Shown here piece by piece: positions 48,051 through 58,422 of a stretch of DNA of 64,000 nucleotides. The position numbers were made by a program, and so were the translations under genes. The stretch's first letter is position 1. Each line of letters starts with the position of its first letter. The notes under the pieces were generated by a model that searched no databases, had not been told where the DNA came from, and was given only the letters and a program-made list of their open reading frames with translations. The stretch is from Fusarium oxysporum f. sp. lycopersici 4287. Taxonomy: Eukaryota > Ascomycota > Sordariomycetes > Hypocreales > Nectriaceae. The stretch lies in NCBI RefSeq assembly GCF_000149955.1, contig NC_030990.1, positions 2,310,918 to 2,374,917 of the forward strand, read 5' to 3'.

Positions 48051-48957
48051 TCATGCACTTGGGTTGAGAGCTTCTGCCCGATGCTCTACAAGCGGCAGCA
48101 GTGGAGCTAGGACGTTGGGATCTCTCAGTGCGATTGTAATGTCGTCTGGGAGTCTTCCAGACATGAGAAGTTTCTGCAGCGCTGAAGTCAGTATTGCATG
48201 ATGGAAGATTGAGGTCAAGCAATTTCCATAAATCTACTCACCCTCTTGACTTTCTCGTAGGTCTCTTCTTGCGCCGAGTATTCGCGAATACCTCATCAGT
48301 CTCAAAATCGACATAGACACGAGTGTCACGTATCCGCAGGACAACATTATCCAGGCGCATGAACAACCGACACAGCAAAAGCATGCGCTTCTCGTGCACG
48401 CGGACTTTGACGCTGAAGATGGATATGCCGTTGTCGTCCAGCTCACTCTCGTACAGCATAACTTCGTCAAAGAACAGGATAGGGTCTCGACGCTTCAGGA
48501 GCTCAATAGGGATCACCTTGTCGGTAGGCGCAAACTTCATAGCCGAGGCTTCGATGCTACCAGTATATGTCGTCGAGTAGCTCCAGTCATAGGGCTTCAC
48601 AACTTCCTTTATACCCTGTGTGGTGCCTTCTCGGGTGCTCTCCCAGTCTCGAGCATATGCAACCTTGAGCATGTGGCGATCTGTCTTGTCGACGGCGTCA
48701 AGCGCATCTGGAGTGTTGAAGTTCAGGGACCAGCCTGAAGGCACATGTTCAATTCCGACGACGTTGTCGCCAAATATCATCTCCGGCATCGGAATGCCAA
48801 TCTTTTCGGTGAGTGCATCGATGGTACCGGATTTGGAGATGGGCAGCTTGCGGGTCGAGATGCGGAATCTGCTTTGCGAGTGTGTCGTTGTGGCCGAGGC
48901 GAGAGCCTGTGGCTTAGGGAACGGTTCGTTCGGGTCTGAGATATGGTTGCGCTGCAT
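48051..48957 (-). CDS. TIP41: TIP41-like PP2A/TOR-pathway regulator, apparent frameshift
   Basis: Tip41 binds Tap42 or PP2A-type phosphatases and modulates TORC1 signalling. Exon 1 runs from ATG 48957 to 48242 and exon 2 from 48173 to 48051. The family core is clear: PMPEMIFGDNVVGIEH, DPILFFDEVMLYESELDDNG and LRIRDTRVYVDFETDEV. Directly after DEV, near 48289, the reading frame breaks. The family's continuation IREYSAQEETYEKVKR is present only in the next frame, as though one base were missing. With one extra base the exon ends in phase 0 and joins cleanly to exon 2 (KLLMSGRLPDDITIALRDPN, then NPSA and stop). Without it, the open frame reads 15 foreign residues to a stop inside the intron. Either a sequencing error or a real truncating mutation is possible. 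Confidence 0.87.
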
Positions 48958-50914
48958 ATTGGGGCGTGTGCGTCTTGATCTTTTCAAGATTGAGAAGATG
49001 AAGGTGAAGATGTCAGAATCAAGAGCTGGCTGAGTTACGGGTTGGAAGCTGTTATGTTATCCAATGGCGGGGTGGGTGGGGTCCTGCGGGGAGCTAAGTT
49101 AAGGTACCTTAGGCCTTACAATGGATGCGCCAGGTCCCTGAAGTTTGGTACTCAAGGTTCAGATAGGTAGTGTAGATAGATGTCCAATTAAAAGCAATAA
49201 GATCTCTGTCATTCCTCCTGCTCCAGACTTGTTTGTTTTGTTCATCTTGAAGTTTTCTACCCCGAGCATCTATTTTCTTTCCTCTGTATATGTTGACAAC
49301 ACTCTTACAGGTGCCTTATCAAGGATATAGGTACAGGTGCCTAAGGTAGGTTAGTTATTGTACCTAGGTTCTACTCCACTCTGAACTGCACTTAGTTTTA
49401 TCAATCAGATATCCACGGACCCAATATATCCCATTGAAGTTTGACTGTTAGCTGAACAATCACGTTAGCAGCCATGACTCTTAGCTCTATGCCTACCTAC
49501 AGAGTAATATGTTCAGTGCTTCGACATCTTTGGAGACTTTCAGACAGTCCTCTATATTGAACAGATGGAGTCTTTTTAGTATATACTGGCCTTAAATGTA
49601 AATATTAAATTCCCATAATCTTGCTGGCTACACACTTTCCGGTAATCTCAGATACTAAACCGTGAGTGAGACTTGGACAGAGCAAGTGAAATTTCTATGA
49701 TCAGATGCTTGCCATAAAAGCATTTGAGCCTTCCGTGATACACTGGGTGGTAGATATGGGAGTTTCTCATGATACATTGTTATCTCAACCTGCGACTGAT
49801 GAATGATATCCAAATCCTAATGCCACCACTGCGCATGGCCATTTGGAAGAGACCCCAGTGAATATGAGCTCTTGTTTTTCCCATATATATATGCTCGACT
49901 AGACTAGATCTAAATATACCTAACTTTCTCAGATTAGCAAAATCCATGGGTAGAACAAGGACGAACTGGGTGAGCATGGCTTGGCTTTCCTTTTGATAAA
50001 GTCAATGATCAGCCATCTTACGAAAGTCGATCATCAAGAGCCAATCTTGTTCTTTTACGAATGCGAGAAAGCCCTTCCAGCCATTCAGCAGCACCACTGT
50101 CTTGATTACGATTTACAACGGGAAGAACTGTCCTATCAAGCAGCATGCGGAAGTATCTGAAGTATCCATAACTGCCTTAAAGTTGGCGAAGAACACCTTG
50201 AAATGTACATCATGACACGCACATCAAACTCTGTGACTCATCTACTAATACAAGCAGTCTTTGGTCCTTTGCAGCTAGTGATCGTCCGTGAACATCACTC
50301 GTCAGACAATCAACGAGAATTGCCTCCTTCATATCAAATTGATGACGACCACAGCTTTCCAGAACCCAGACCCATATTCTATTTCTTTTGTAGTTATTTA
50401 CCTACTTTCAAATGCCACTGCGGCGAGATCCAGTAAAGTTTGCCAATACCAGATTCAGGACAACATCAACTCAAAGCCAGAAGCTAGCATTGATCAAGTA
50501 TTTGTATACTTTCTATGCTCTCAAGTTGCCCAATTATACTAAGATCTGGCGGTTGCACAGATCCCCGATATCAAACGCATAGTACAGCTCTACAGAACGC
50601 CCACATCGACACTTGATGCTGCACCAAGTCTGAGACCTACTGTTCCACACACGTATATCACTGAAAAGGACACAATCAGTATTTTCTTTCTATACAGGAC
50701 TACATAAGAGAATTCAACAGACGATTTGAAAGTCGAGTTAAGGACAAGCCGGCCATAGAGTGACACGCCGAGAGACCATTTCACGACCACCCCTCCTCAC
50801 TACATCCTGAGCCCAGCGTTTACCAGCGCACTCTATCATCAAAGCTATATTCATTTACCAAATACCTTCTTCGATTGTTTTACACGATACAAGATTGAAG
50901 CACACGGAGACAAG
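48958..50914. other. Gene-poor divergent intergenic region, about 2 kb
   Basis: No supportable gene. It contains a perfect 12-bp palindrome TAAGGTACCTTA at 49100-49111 and related CCTAAGGTA sequence near 49340. The sequence is AT-rich from about 49300 to 50800. Confidence 0.55.
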
Positions 50915-52090
50915 ATGGTTCTCACTACCATTTACTGGAACCTTGGCTCTTCAGATCACTCTTCCTCGTCGACCTCTTTCGTCCGTTACCCCGTCAGTGC
51001 CATCACAGGAGTCCCATATTCGTCTTTCTCTCCCAGCGCTTCCGAGCTCCTCCAGGCCAGATCCCTCTCCCAGTGGCTGTCATTTATCAGAGATGTCGGC
51101 TTCTACGAGGATAGGCACAATCCATTCCAGAGCTTGAAAGACAACAAAGCTCGCATGCAACAATTTGAAGTCCATGCTATCGATGCTCGCCTGCGATCTT
51201 GGGCTCCAAAAGTCCATAATCGGTGTCCAAATACCAACAAATGCTACAGCGTCAGTTTCAGTCCTTGCATGGTACGGGATCTGGGTGAGCACGCATCTCA
51301 GGCGAGCATGGACGATCTAACAGATCCAACAAAAGTCAAAGATGTGTCAAAAAGACCAGACAACACTGGTCTGGGTACCTCTAACAGCCTGTCACACAAT
51401 ACCATTACTGAAGGCCGAATACGGCAAGTAAAACATGAATGCCTGGGGAACTCTATGAATGTATTCTCATCCTGTCCACCTTGCCTCATCGTGGATCTGG
51501 TTTTTGAGCAATACTCGAAACATGGATATGATGAGCTTCGGAAGGGTTACCTCGCTTGGCGCATGACCTGGCACACATTCAAAGCCAATGCAAACCCCAA
51601 GTCTCTTGGAGGCACAAAGTCTATCTTGAGGAACATTGCCTCCAGGAGCTTACCAAAGCTGAACATGTGGGGAGACATTACAAACGACTATACCCTCCTG
51701 TCCTATGAATATTTGACCAAAGAGGATCTCATGAACCTCTATGACCTTGAATACCAGGCCATTAAGTACTTGATATCTCACCTTCTCGATTGGAGAAAGG
51801 AGATCGATGTTATACAAGACTTTTCTGGTCTGAAACTGTCTGTCCTTAGTCAAGAATCCATCTCGGAATTAAGAGACATCATTTATACTATCAACGCCGA
51901 CCTCATGAGACTGGTCACTGCTGAACTCGAGCTCACGGAAACTCCCAAAATTTGGATGGAGATGAATCGAAGAACATTGTATTACTGTGCCAAACAGAAT
52001 TTCAAGACTCTTAGGCAAGCCCTTTGCGACAAGTATCGGCGAGACACTAACCAACATTTTGGTCGGGAGACTATGGGACATGCTGTTTGA
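50915..52090 (+). CDS. Hypothetical protein, no recognised domain
   Basis: Single exon of 391 residues from ATG 50915 (context aagATGg). I recognise no family. The sequence is globular in composition rather than low-complexity: many aromatic residues, Cys pairs (RCPNTNKC; SCPPC) and an amphipathic helical C-terminal half (KEDLMNLYDLEYQAIKYLIS; ELRDIIYTINADLMRLVTAE). It has no signal peptide or convincing membrane helix. Isolation between a 2-kb gap and an AT-rich relic suggests a lineage-restricted accessory gene. An unspliced extra exon cannot be excluded, but the long uninterrupted frame supports a real gene. Confidence 0.7.
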   Translation: MVLTTIYWNLGSSDHSSSSTSFVRYPVSAITGVPYSSFSPSASELLQARSLSQWLSFIRDVGFYEDRHNPFQSLKDNKARMQQFEVHAIDARLRSWAPKVHNRCPNTNKCYSVSFSPCMVRDLGEHASQASMDDLTDPTKVKDVSKRPDNTGLGTSNSLSHNTITEGRIRQVKHECLGNSMNVFSSCPPCLIVDLVFEQYSKHGYDELRKGYLAWRMTWHTFKANANPKSLGGTKSILRNIASRSLPKLNMWGDITNDYTLLSYEYLTKEDLMNLYDLEYQAIKYLISHLLDWRKEIDVIQDFSGLKLSVLSQESISELRDIIYTINADLMRLVTAELELTETPKIWMEMNRRTLYYCAKQNFKTLRQALCDKYRRDTNQHFGRETMGHAV

Positions 52091-52260
52091 TGAGTATCTA
52101 TTCGGGTCGCTAAGTTGTATGGAAACAACAAGGCTTCGGTTTCAACGGACCACACTATTTGTCTACATTTTCTTTCTTTGGCTCGAATGTGCTATATTGG
52201 CGTCTGACCAGGCGTCATAATGTCTGTACAATGATAAACGGTTCCGGGGCTCCAGCCGAC

Positions 52261-52440
52261 GTTTAGTCTGAGAAACGCCGTCCGAAGAGCAAATAAACTA
52301 ATAGGACTATATTTAGACCTGTAAGCTTCACTTTTGGTCCTTATACTACTATTCTAATGTAAATACTCTACCTGTTTATAATATAAGTCGTCTTAGACCT
52401 CCTTTATCCGAGCTAGTAACGTCGTAAGTCGTTTTTTTGT
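52261..52440. repeat. RIP-like TpA-rich relic
   Basis: In these 180 bases I count 25 TpA against 2 CpA and about 12 ApT, so TpA/ApT is near 2. Depletion of CpA with gain of TpA is the mark of repeat-induced point mutation in ascomycetes. No coding frame is left. Similar composition continues less strongly to about 52620. The parent element cannot be identified from one copy. Confidence 0.55.
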
Positions 52441-52690
52441 GAGTAGGACTACCCTGAATTTCTCAACATCTATCTCAAGAGAAACTAAGACAATACTAAC
52501 TACTAGACTGCTATCAAAAAGACGGACTTTCCATATATACTATTGCATATTTTCCTATTGCTATTTGAATAACGTTGCGATGAAATTTATCTTCATAGTC
52601 ATTTCTATCAGCCTAGGTTAAGTAAGGTAGGGTAGGTAGTCAAGGGTCCCACCTACTCATGTTAACCTCCACTCCACCTCCAGCCGCCAA

Positions 52691-52710
52691 CTGATAAGAA
52701 TCCTTATCAG
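52691..52710. promoter_or_regulatory. Palindromic double GATA site upstream of NIP7
   Basis: CTGATAAG and its exact inverted copy CTTATCAG are separated by four bases, about 100 bp before the NIP7 ATG. Paired GATA sites of this kind bind GATA-type zinc-finger factors such as AreA/NIT2 in filamentous fungi. Binding is inferred. Confidence 0.45.
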
Positions 52711-52807
52711 GTTCCGCTCCATCAACTTTTTTTGTTTTGCGAAGCCAAGCCATCCCGCCATTGAACAACATCAACAACACCATCAATCACCATATCCTAA
52801 CGATACA

Positions 52808-53433
52808 ATGCGCCCTCTCACAGAAAAGGAGACCCAGACTCTTTTCGAGAAACTGGCAAACTACACTGGTGGCTCCCTCAAGAACCTGATCGCACCCCTC
52901 GACGACTCCCCCAACCCTGATCGCTATGTCTTCCGCCTAGTTCGCGATCGTGTCTTTTACGTTCGTCTCTCAATCGCCAACCTGGCGACCTCTATTGCGC
53001 GTGATAAGCTTCTCTCTCTAGGAACTTGTCTCGGTATGTCTTTGCCTCGATAACTGTCACAATATTCCCTAGCTAACCTTCAAATTTCACAGGCAAGTTC
53101 ACCAAGTCTGGCAAGTTTCGCCTGCACATCACAGCCCTTCCCATCATCGCCGAGCACGCCCGCTACAAGATTTGGGTCAAGGAGAACGGAACTATGCCCT
53201 TCCTATACGGCAGCAACATCGTCAAGGCGCATGTCGGTCGCTGGTCAGAGGACTGCCCCGAACACCAGGGAGTTGTTGTCTACAGCATGAACGATACACC
53301 GCTCGGATTTGGTGTCACTGCCCGCAGCACTGCTGAGGCTCGAAGATTAGATCCTACCGGTGTCACTTGTTTCAGACAGGCCGACTGTGGAGAGTACCTC
53401 CGTGACGAAGACAACTTGTTTGCGACGGGTTAG
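52808..53433 (+). CDS. NIP7: 60S ribosome biogenesis factor Nip7 (PUA domain)
   Basis: Conserved pre-ribosome factor for 27S/60S maturation. Exons 52808-53033 and 53093-53433 flank a 59-bp intron (GTATGT to TTCACAG, branch GCTAAC) in phase 1, giving 188 residues against 181 in yeast. The start MRPLTEKETQTLFEKLANY is the family N-terminus. The alpha/beta N-terminal domain runs to about residue 95. The C-terminal PUA domain follows, including GSNIVKAHVGRWSEDCPEHQ and VVYSMNDTPLGFGVTARST, the RNA-contact region of PUA folds. Confidence 0.95.
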
Positions 53434-53650
53434 AGGGCAGTATGGTTTGCTTCGTCTGGCGTTGGGGCTATTTTAATCATTCATTCTTTGGCGTTGAGAG
53501 TGAGGGGAAAAGAAACTTATGGCCAAGTCAATCATGCTTGGGTTATTTTGTAGATTGGTAGATATCGTCGTCGTCATCAAAGCGCTGTATATGTTGAAAT
53601 GTATTCGCTTGCCCCATTTTGCCCATTCTCGAAGCCCTTTCTTTGTCTTC

Positions 53651-55497
53651 CTACTCCATTACCGCACCGTTTATCTCTCGAGCTGGACTCACTGGCCTGC
53701 TGTCTCTCTTAAAGAAACCGACATGCTGTCGGTGAGCGACATACTCACTATCAGCATAGCCAAGAATCTTCTCAATCTCGACGCTCTGCTTGCCCTTGAT
53801 CCGCGCGATCTCAGCGGCGGCATAGTTGACCAGAGCTCGACCGACTTCTTCAGGGGTGCCCTCCCACATTTTGCCATCAGGCCCAGGGGTTGATCGTCGC
53901 TTGACTGCTACGAGACGCACCACCTCCTGTTGGGCAAAGTTACCCTCGACATCAATGACGCCAACCGGAAGCAGACCCGCCTTGCCAACAAGGGCCTTAT
54001 AAGCGCCTGAGTCGATGTAGAGGGTGCCGTGAGGATGAGGAGTGTGAAGCAGCCAAAAGTGACGGTCCCTGATGGGATCGTTGGCGGGGATGAAGCGAGT
54101 GTGTAGGGGGGGCCAAGGGGCGCCATTTAAGTTGGAGAGCGTCAGAGCTGATGCTGATCGTGACAAGCCTTCAGCACGCTCGTCTGGACTGGGAGGAGTG
54201 TTCCCTCTTTGTATTGACTGCAAATACTGCACAATGTTGAGCACGTTTCCTGGGTTAGAAGACCTCGTAATGACAGTCGTGACTCCAGCGGAAGTGCCCA
54301 GCCTGGCAGCAATAATCTTGGTGCTCATGCCTCCTGTTCCAAGGGACGAACCAGCACTGGAGACTGCTTCAGAATTAGTTTTCGGTGAGGTAAGCCCGCG
54401 ATTGAATATGAATCTTACCGTCAGCCTGTAGTGCGGCGATGTCTTCGACCACCTCGATAGGCTTAGCATCTGGGTTGGTTCTGGGGTTTTTGTCATAGAG
54501 ACAGTCAACATCCGTCATCAAGAACAGCATATCAGCGTGTATCATAGCGGCAGTGATAGCAGAGAGAGTATCATTGTCGCCAAACTTGATTTCGGAAACG
54601 GCAAGAGTGTCGTTTTCGTTAACAATGGGAATTACGCCTTGTTCCAAAAGGGCATGGAATGTGTTTTGGGCGTTAAAGTATCTCGTTCGCTGCAACATAT
54701 TTTTTTTTAGCTCACTGTTGAAGATTAAGACAAAAGAGTTGGACACACGTCTGCAATATCGTTTCGTGTAAGGAGAATCTGAGCAATTGGCTGCCTGAGG
54801 TGGGTGAACAGACTATCCCAGAGACTCATGAGGCGGCATTGGCCGATCGCTGCAAGAGCCTGTAGACATTCACGTTAGTCAATTGATTATAGATGGTCAA
54901 CAGAGACATTCGGTTCCAACCTGTAGCTGTGCGAGATGCTTAGGTCGCTTCTCCACGTCCATACGCCGGAGACCAACACCGATAGCGCCGGACGAAACAA
55001 TGACCACCCTGTGACCATCTTTGCGAAGCTTTACAGCCGTATCAACAATGAGAGTCAGAATCGGAAGAAGTGGTTCGTGAGTCTTCTCATCGACAATGGA
55101 GCTTGTTCCTGTGATGAAGGCCGAGTGTTAGTGGGGGATGAGTCAAGCTTGGTGTTGAGCCGTAAACTCACCAAGCTTGATGACGATGGTCAGAGACTTT
55201 GTCCCGTTGCCTTTCATGACTGCGAGATTTAAGAAAAATGAAAACAAGTCAGTTTAATGCCGCTTTTGGGGTATGATGCAACGCCTGTAAGAAAGACCGG
55301 CACTTTCACATGGGTGTCTCTATACACTACACATGTGAAGAGGCGCATATGTATAGGTAGGTAGTATATATATGGAACAAGTTCAACAAGACAGACTTGA
55401 CTCTTCTTCCACAACACAAATCAAAGAAAGATGAATGAAGCAAAGGGAAGAGGGATTGAGAGAAATGCTTACATTGAAACATGCTTTCACTCGTCAT
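53651..55497 (-). CDS. PRO1: Glutamate 5-kinase (proline biosynthesis)
   Basis: Phosphorylates glutamate to gamma-glutamyl phosphate, the first step of proline synthesis. Six exons fit: 55497-55473, 55219-55172, 55108-54921, 54859-54749, 54689-54419 and 54363-53651, giving 451 residues. The amino-acid kinase domain shows [60 protein letters not shown] and [18 protein letters not shown]-terminal PUA domain follows ([35 protein letters not shown]). The tiny first exon has alternative ATGs at 55506, 55497 and 55482, all in frame; I chose 55497 for its context. The gene is divergent from ATP23 across about 500 bp. Confidence 0.93.
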
Positions 55498-55995
55498 TTT
55501 CCTCATGCGCCCTTGTCGCTCTGAGTGTGGAACCGAGGGTTGAACAGGATAGGTAGGATAGGATGGTATGAGATGGGATGTGAGTGGGAGTGTCAGGATG
55601 TTTGGAGCTGGAGCTGGGCAAACGTTGGGCGATAGTCGAATTGATTGGACTGTGCTCCTGCGCCCTTGTTGAAGAGTTCCCCAGACCCCGATGTCGCCCG
55701 GGAAAACAGCACGAATAGGGTCCTTTCTTCGGAAAACTGGTCCAATCAGTCTCTTCACCGCCTGGCCGAATCGGGTTATCGGGTGCGTGGCAGAATTTAC
55801 ACTTACGGTACAGGCTTCTGAAGAGGCTAAGGTAAGCTAAGGCCAACTAAATTAAAGCCTTGTGAGAAGGTCAAGAGAGGTTGATCACCTTGAGATTCTG
55901 AGTCTTACGCCGAATACCGAATTCACTCGCCGAAGCCACAACAACCTAAATTGGACTCAATTGACATAGGAAATACAGACACGCGCTTTTGCAGC
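55498..55995. promoter_or_regulatory. Divergent promoter region of PRO1 and ATP23
   Basis: 498 bp with GGATAGGTAGGATAGGATGG-type low-complexity sequence near 55548. No specific regulatory site assigned. Confidence 0.5.
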
Positions 55996-56830
55996 ATGTC
56001 ATCTGATTCTACACCTCCTCCAGGTGTCCCCGCTGGAACGCCAAGTGCTTCAAATGCAGAAATCAAGAACGACCCTGCAAAAACCGGGTTTTCCCCAGAG
56101 ATCTCATGGTGGATGAACTACTTCAAGATGCTCTCGGGCCAAATGACACCCGAGGGCAAATTCTTCTTCCGAGAGTATACAACAGAAATCGAGGAAGAAA
56201 AAGACTGCAAAGCTTGTGAGAGAGACCGCGACTGGCTCTTTACCTATTCACCCGTCGTTCGCTTCATGTCTGAGAAGATCCAGGCCCTCAATGGACGAAT
56301 AGACCCTTCCAATGTTCACTGCCGTCGCTGTCCCTCCTCTCTGAGGGCTGATGGCTCTGTCAACTGGCAATCTGGTGGTTTTAGCCCCAATCATGGCATC
56401 CTCATATGTGCCAACCACATCAAGAACCGAAAGCATCTCGAGGATACGCTTGCACATGAGATGGTGCATGCCTGGGACTATGTTCGATGGAAGAATGTCG
56501 ACTTTATGGGTCAAAAGGACTTGAAGCACGCCGCATGCACAGAGGTGGGTTAAGGAAACAAGCCAATTTCTTTGCAAACAAGGATGCTAATTCATAATCA
56601 AGATCCGAGCTTCAATGCTCAGTGGCGAGTGCAGATGGACAAAAGAGGCCTTTGTTCGAGGCAATTGGAGATTGACGCAGCAATTCCAAAATTGCGTCCG
56701 CAGACGAGCCATTGATTCCGTCACGGCCAGATCCACATGCAAGGACGACGTCCAAGCAACCAAGGTTGTCAACCAGGTTTGGGATTCTTGCTTCGCAGAC
56801 ACGCGGCCATTCGATGAGGTTTATCGATGA
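55996..56830 (+). CDS. ATP23: Mitochondrial intermembrane-space metalloprotease Atp23
   Basis: Processes the F1Fo-ATP synthase subunit Atp6 and assists its assembly. Exons 55996-56544 and 56603-56830 flank a 58-bp intron (GTGGGT to ATCAAG) in phase 0, giving 258 residues. ATG 55996 follows agc. The zinc-protease motif HEMVH sits at about residues 154-158, followed by the conserved WDYVRW. Cysteines before it (CKAC; CRRCPSS; ICANH) match the family's cysteine-rich intermembrane-space fold. The second exon carries the conserved [12 protein letters not shown] and the C-terminal Cys residues. Catalytic residues are intact. Confidence 0.95.
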
Positions 56831-57136
56831 TTGCTAGCAGTCTGCCCTCCATATGAAAATGTGTACGATATCTAAGACGGGCGAGAGGCGCCTTTAATGA
56901 AATGTATGATGCCTTTCTGCTGTATACCACAATACTATCAATGATACCCTTGAACACGCTGGAGCAATTCTTGTATTCGTTTTAATGATTGTTGGAATGA
57001 CGCCACAAAAGAAAATCCCGTACTCCAGCTGATGCAAACGGCCAGGTTCCGTCCTTGATTATTAGAAAATCAGTCAATCAATTGCCGATAAACGCCTTTC
57101 AACCGTTATCCATTCATATTACTTGTCGTTATATCA
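56831..57136. other. Convergent 3' intergenic region
   Basis: 306 bp, AT-rich, presumed 3' UTRs of ATP23 and the Aurora kinase gene. Confidence 0.55.
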
Positions 57137-58422
57137 TTATTGCCCCTTCTCGCGGTTAGAAGCACGCTCACCCTTGACGCAGTGCTTGATGATCCAGGGG
57201 TGTTGCTGAATCTGCTCAAGAGGAATTCGCTTCTCGGGGTCCAACACCAGGAGCTTCATCCATGTCAGTACGGCGATACAGAAATCTTTGGGGCTGCATA
57301 CCTTCTTGATGAGGTCAGTAGCCTCAGGACTGACCCATGAAGGAATCGACATGTCAGCACGAGCAATCCTTCGTTGAGTCATCACTGGCGTATCCTCGAA
57401 GGGCGCTTCACCCACGAGGAACTCATACGTCAGGACGCCCAAACTCCACAGGTCAACCTTCTCGTTGTAAAAGTTGTCAGAGGTACCGGGCTTGATCATC
57501 TCAGGAGGGAGGTAGTCAAGAGTACCACACATGGTCTTCCTTCGATTGTTGGGAGCGTGCACACTCCATCCGAAATCCGAGATTTTGATCTCACCATGGA
57601 TGCCAACCAAGATGTTCTCAGGCTTGATGTCCCGATGGATGACATGCTTTCGATGCAGGTATCGCAATGCCGATGCCATCTGGGCGATGTACTGGGCTGC
57701 CTTCCACTCGGGGAACCGGCTCTCTTTTCGGAGGTGTTTGTACAGTTCACCCTTGCCAGCGAATTCGAGAATCAAAAATACTCGCTTGCTATCGTGGAAG
57801 TGGCCGTAGAGTTGAAGAATGTTGGGGTGTCTCAGGTTGCTTTGAATCTCGATCTCTCGGCGAACCTGCTTCTCAACGCGACCTGCTTGCAATTCATTCT
57901 TGTGGAGGACCTTGAGGGCGCAGATGAAGCCAGTTGTTCTTTCTCGAGCAAGGTACACTCGTCCAAACTTGCCCTTGCCTAGAGGCCGACCAATCTCGAA
58001 CATGCCGAGGTGGAACTGCTTAGGGACGCTGATTTGCTCTGGCAGTGTGACTGATTTTCGTTCATCTTGAGCTTCATCCGACGTCCTTGAGGAAGATGGA
58101 AGTGCTTTTCTTGTAGGAGATGGAGGCGCGTTGTTGACTTTTCGTTGAGCAGCCTGAGATGGCAGCATCACAGCGGCGTTGGTATTGCTGCTTTGCGACT
58201 GGAGGGCGACTTTGAAGAGGTTGGGTCGAGAGGCTCCATGTATACTTTGTGATGTGGTAGATGAGACCATAGTCTACCTATGTCAGTGATCAAACCATGA
58301 TCGAGCGGTCAAAGCAAACACACCTTTGTCTTGCTGTAGAGCTTAGAGCCGTCGCCAAGGGGATCATTCTCATCGTTGACGGACATGCGCTCGAAGCGCG
58401 CCTCAATTGTACGGGTAGCCAT
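57137..58422 (-). CDS. IPL1: Aurora kinase (Ipl1/Ark1)
   Basis: Mitotic kinase of the chromosomal passenger complex, correcting kinetochore attachments. Three exons: 58422-58324, 58273-57302 and 57253-57137; 395 residues. The first exon ([20 protein letters not shown]) joins in phase 0. Kinase marks are glycine loop GKGKFG (132-137), ATP lysine near 154, HRDIKPEN (from 246), DFGWSVHAP (from 266) and the Aurora T-loop [15 protein letters not shown] with its activating Thr near 280. A 48-bp intron at 57301-57254 has no stop codon and a length divisible by three. Removing it restores [13 protein letters not shown], the universal Aurora sequence. If retained, it would insert 16 residues. Confidence 0.95.

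Larger units (their letters stand above)
52091..52807. other. Intergenic region with RIP-like AT-rich relic and NIP7 promoter
   Basis: The first part (52261-52620) is TpA-rich and probably a decayed repeat; see the separate entry. The last 190 bp is the NIP7 promoter, with a double GATA site. Confidence 0.55.

Noticed and set aside
57302..58270. Aurora gene read as one uninterrupted 377-codon frame from 58270
   Set aside because: It lacks the conserved first exon and includes a 48-bp insert in the C-lobe that family sequence and splice sites identify as an intron.
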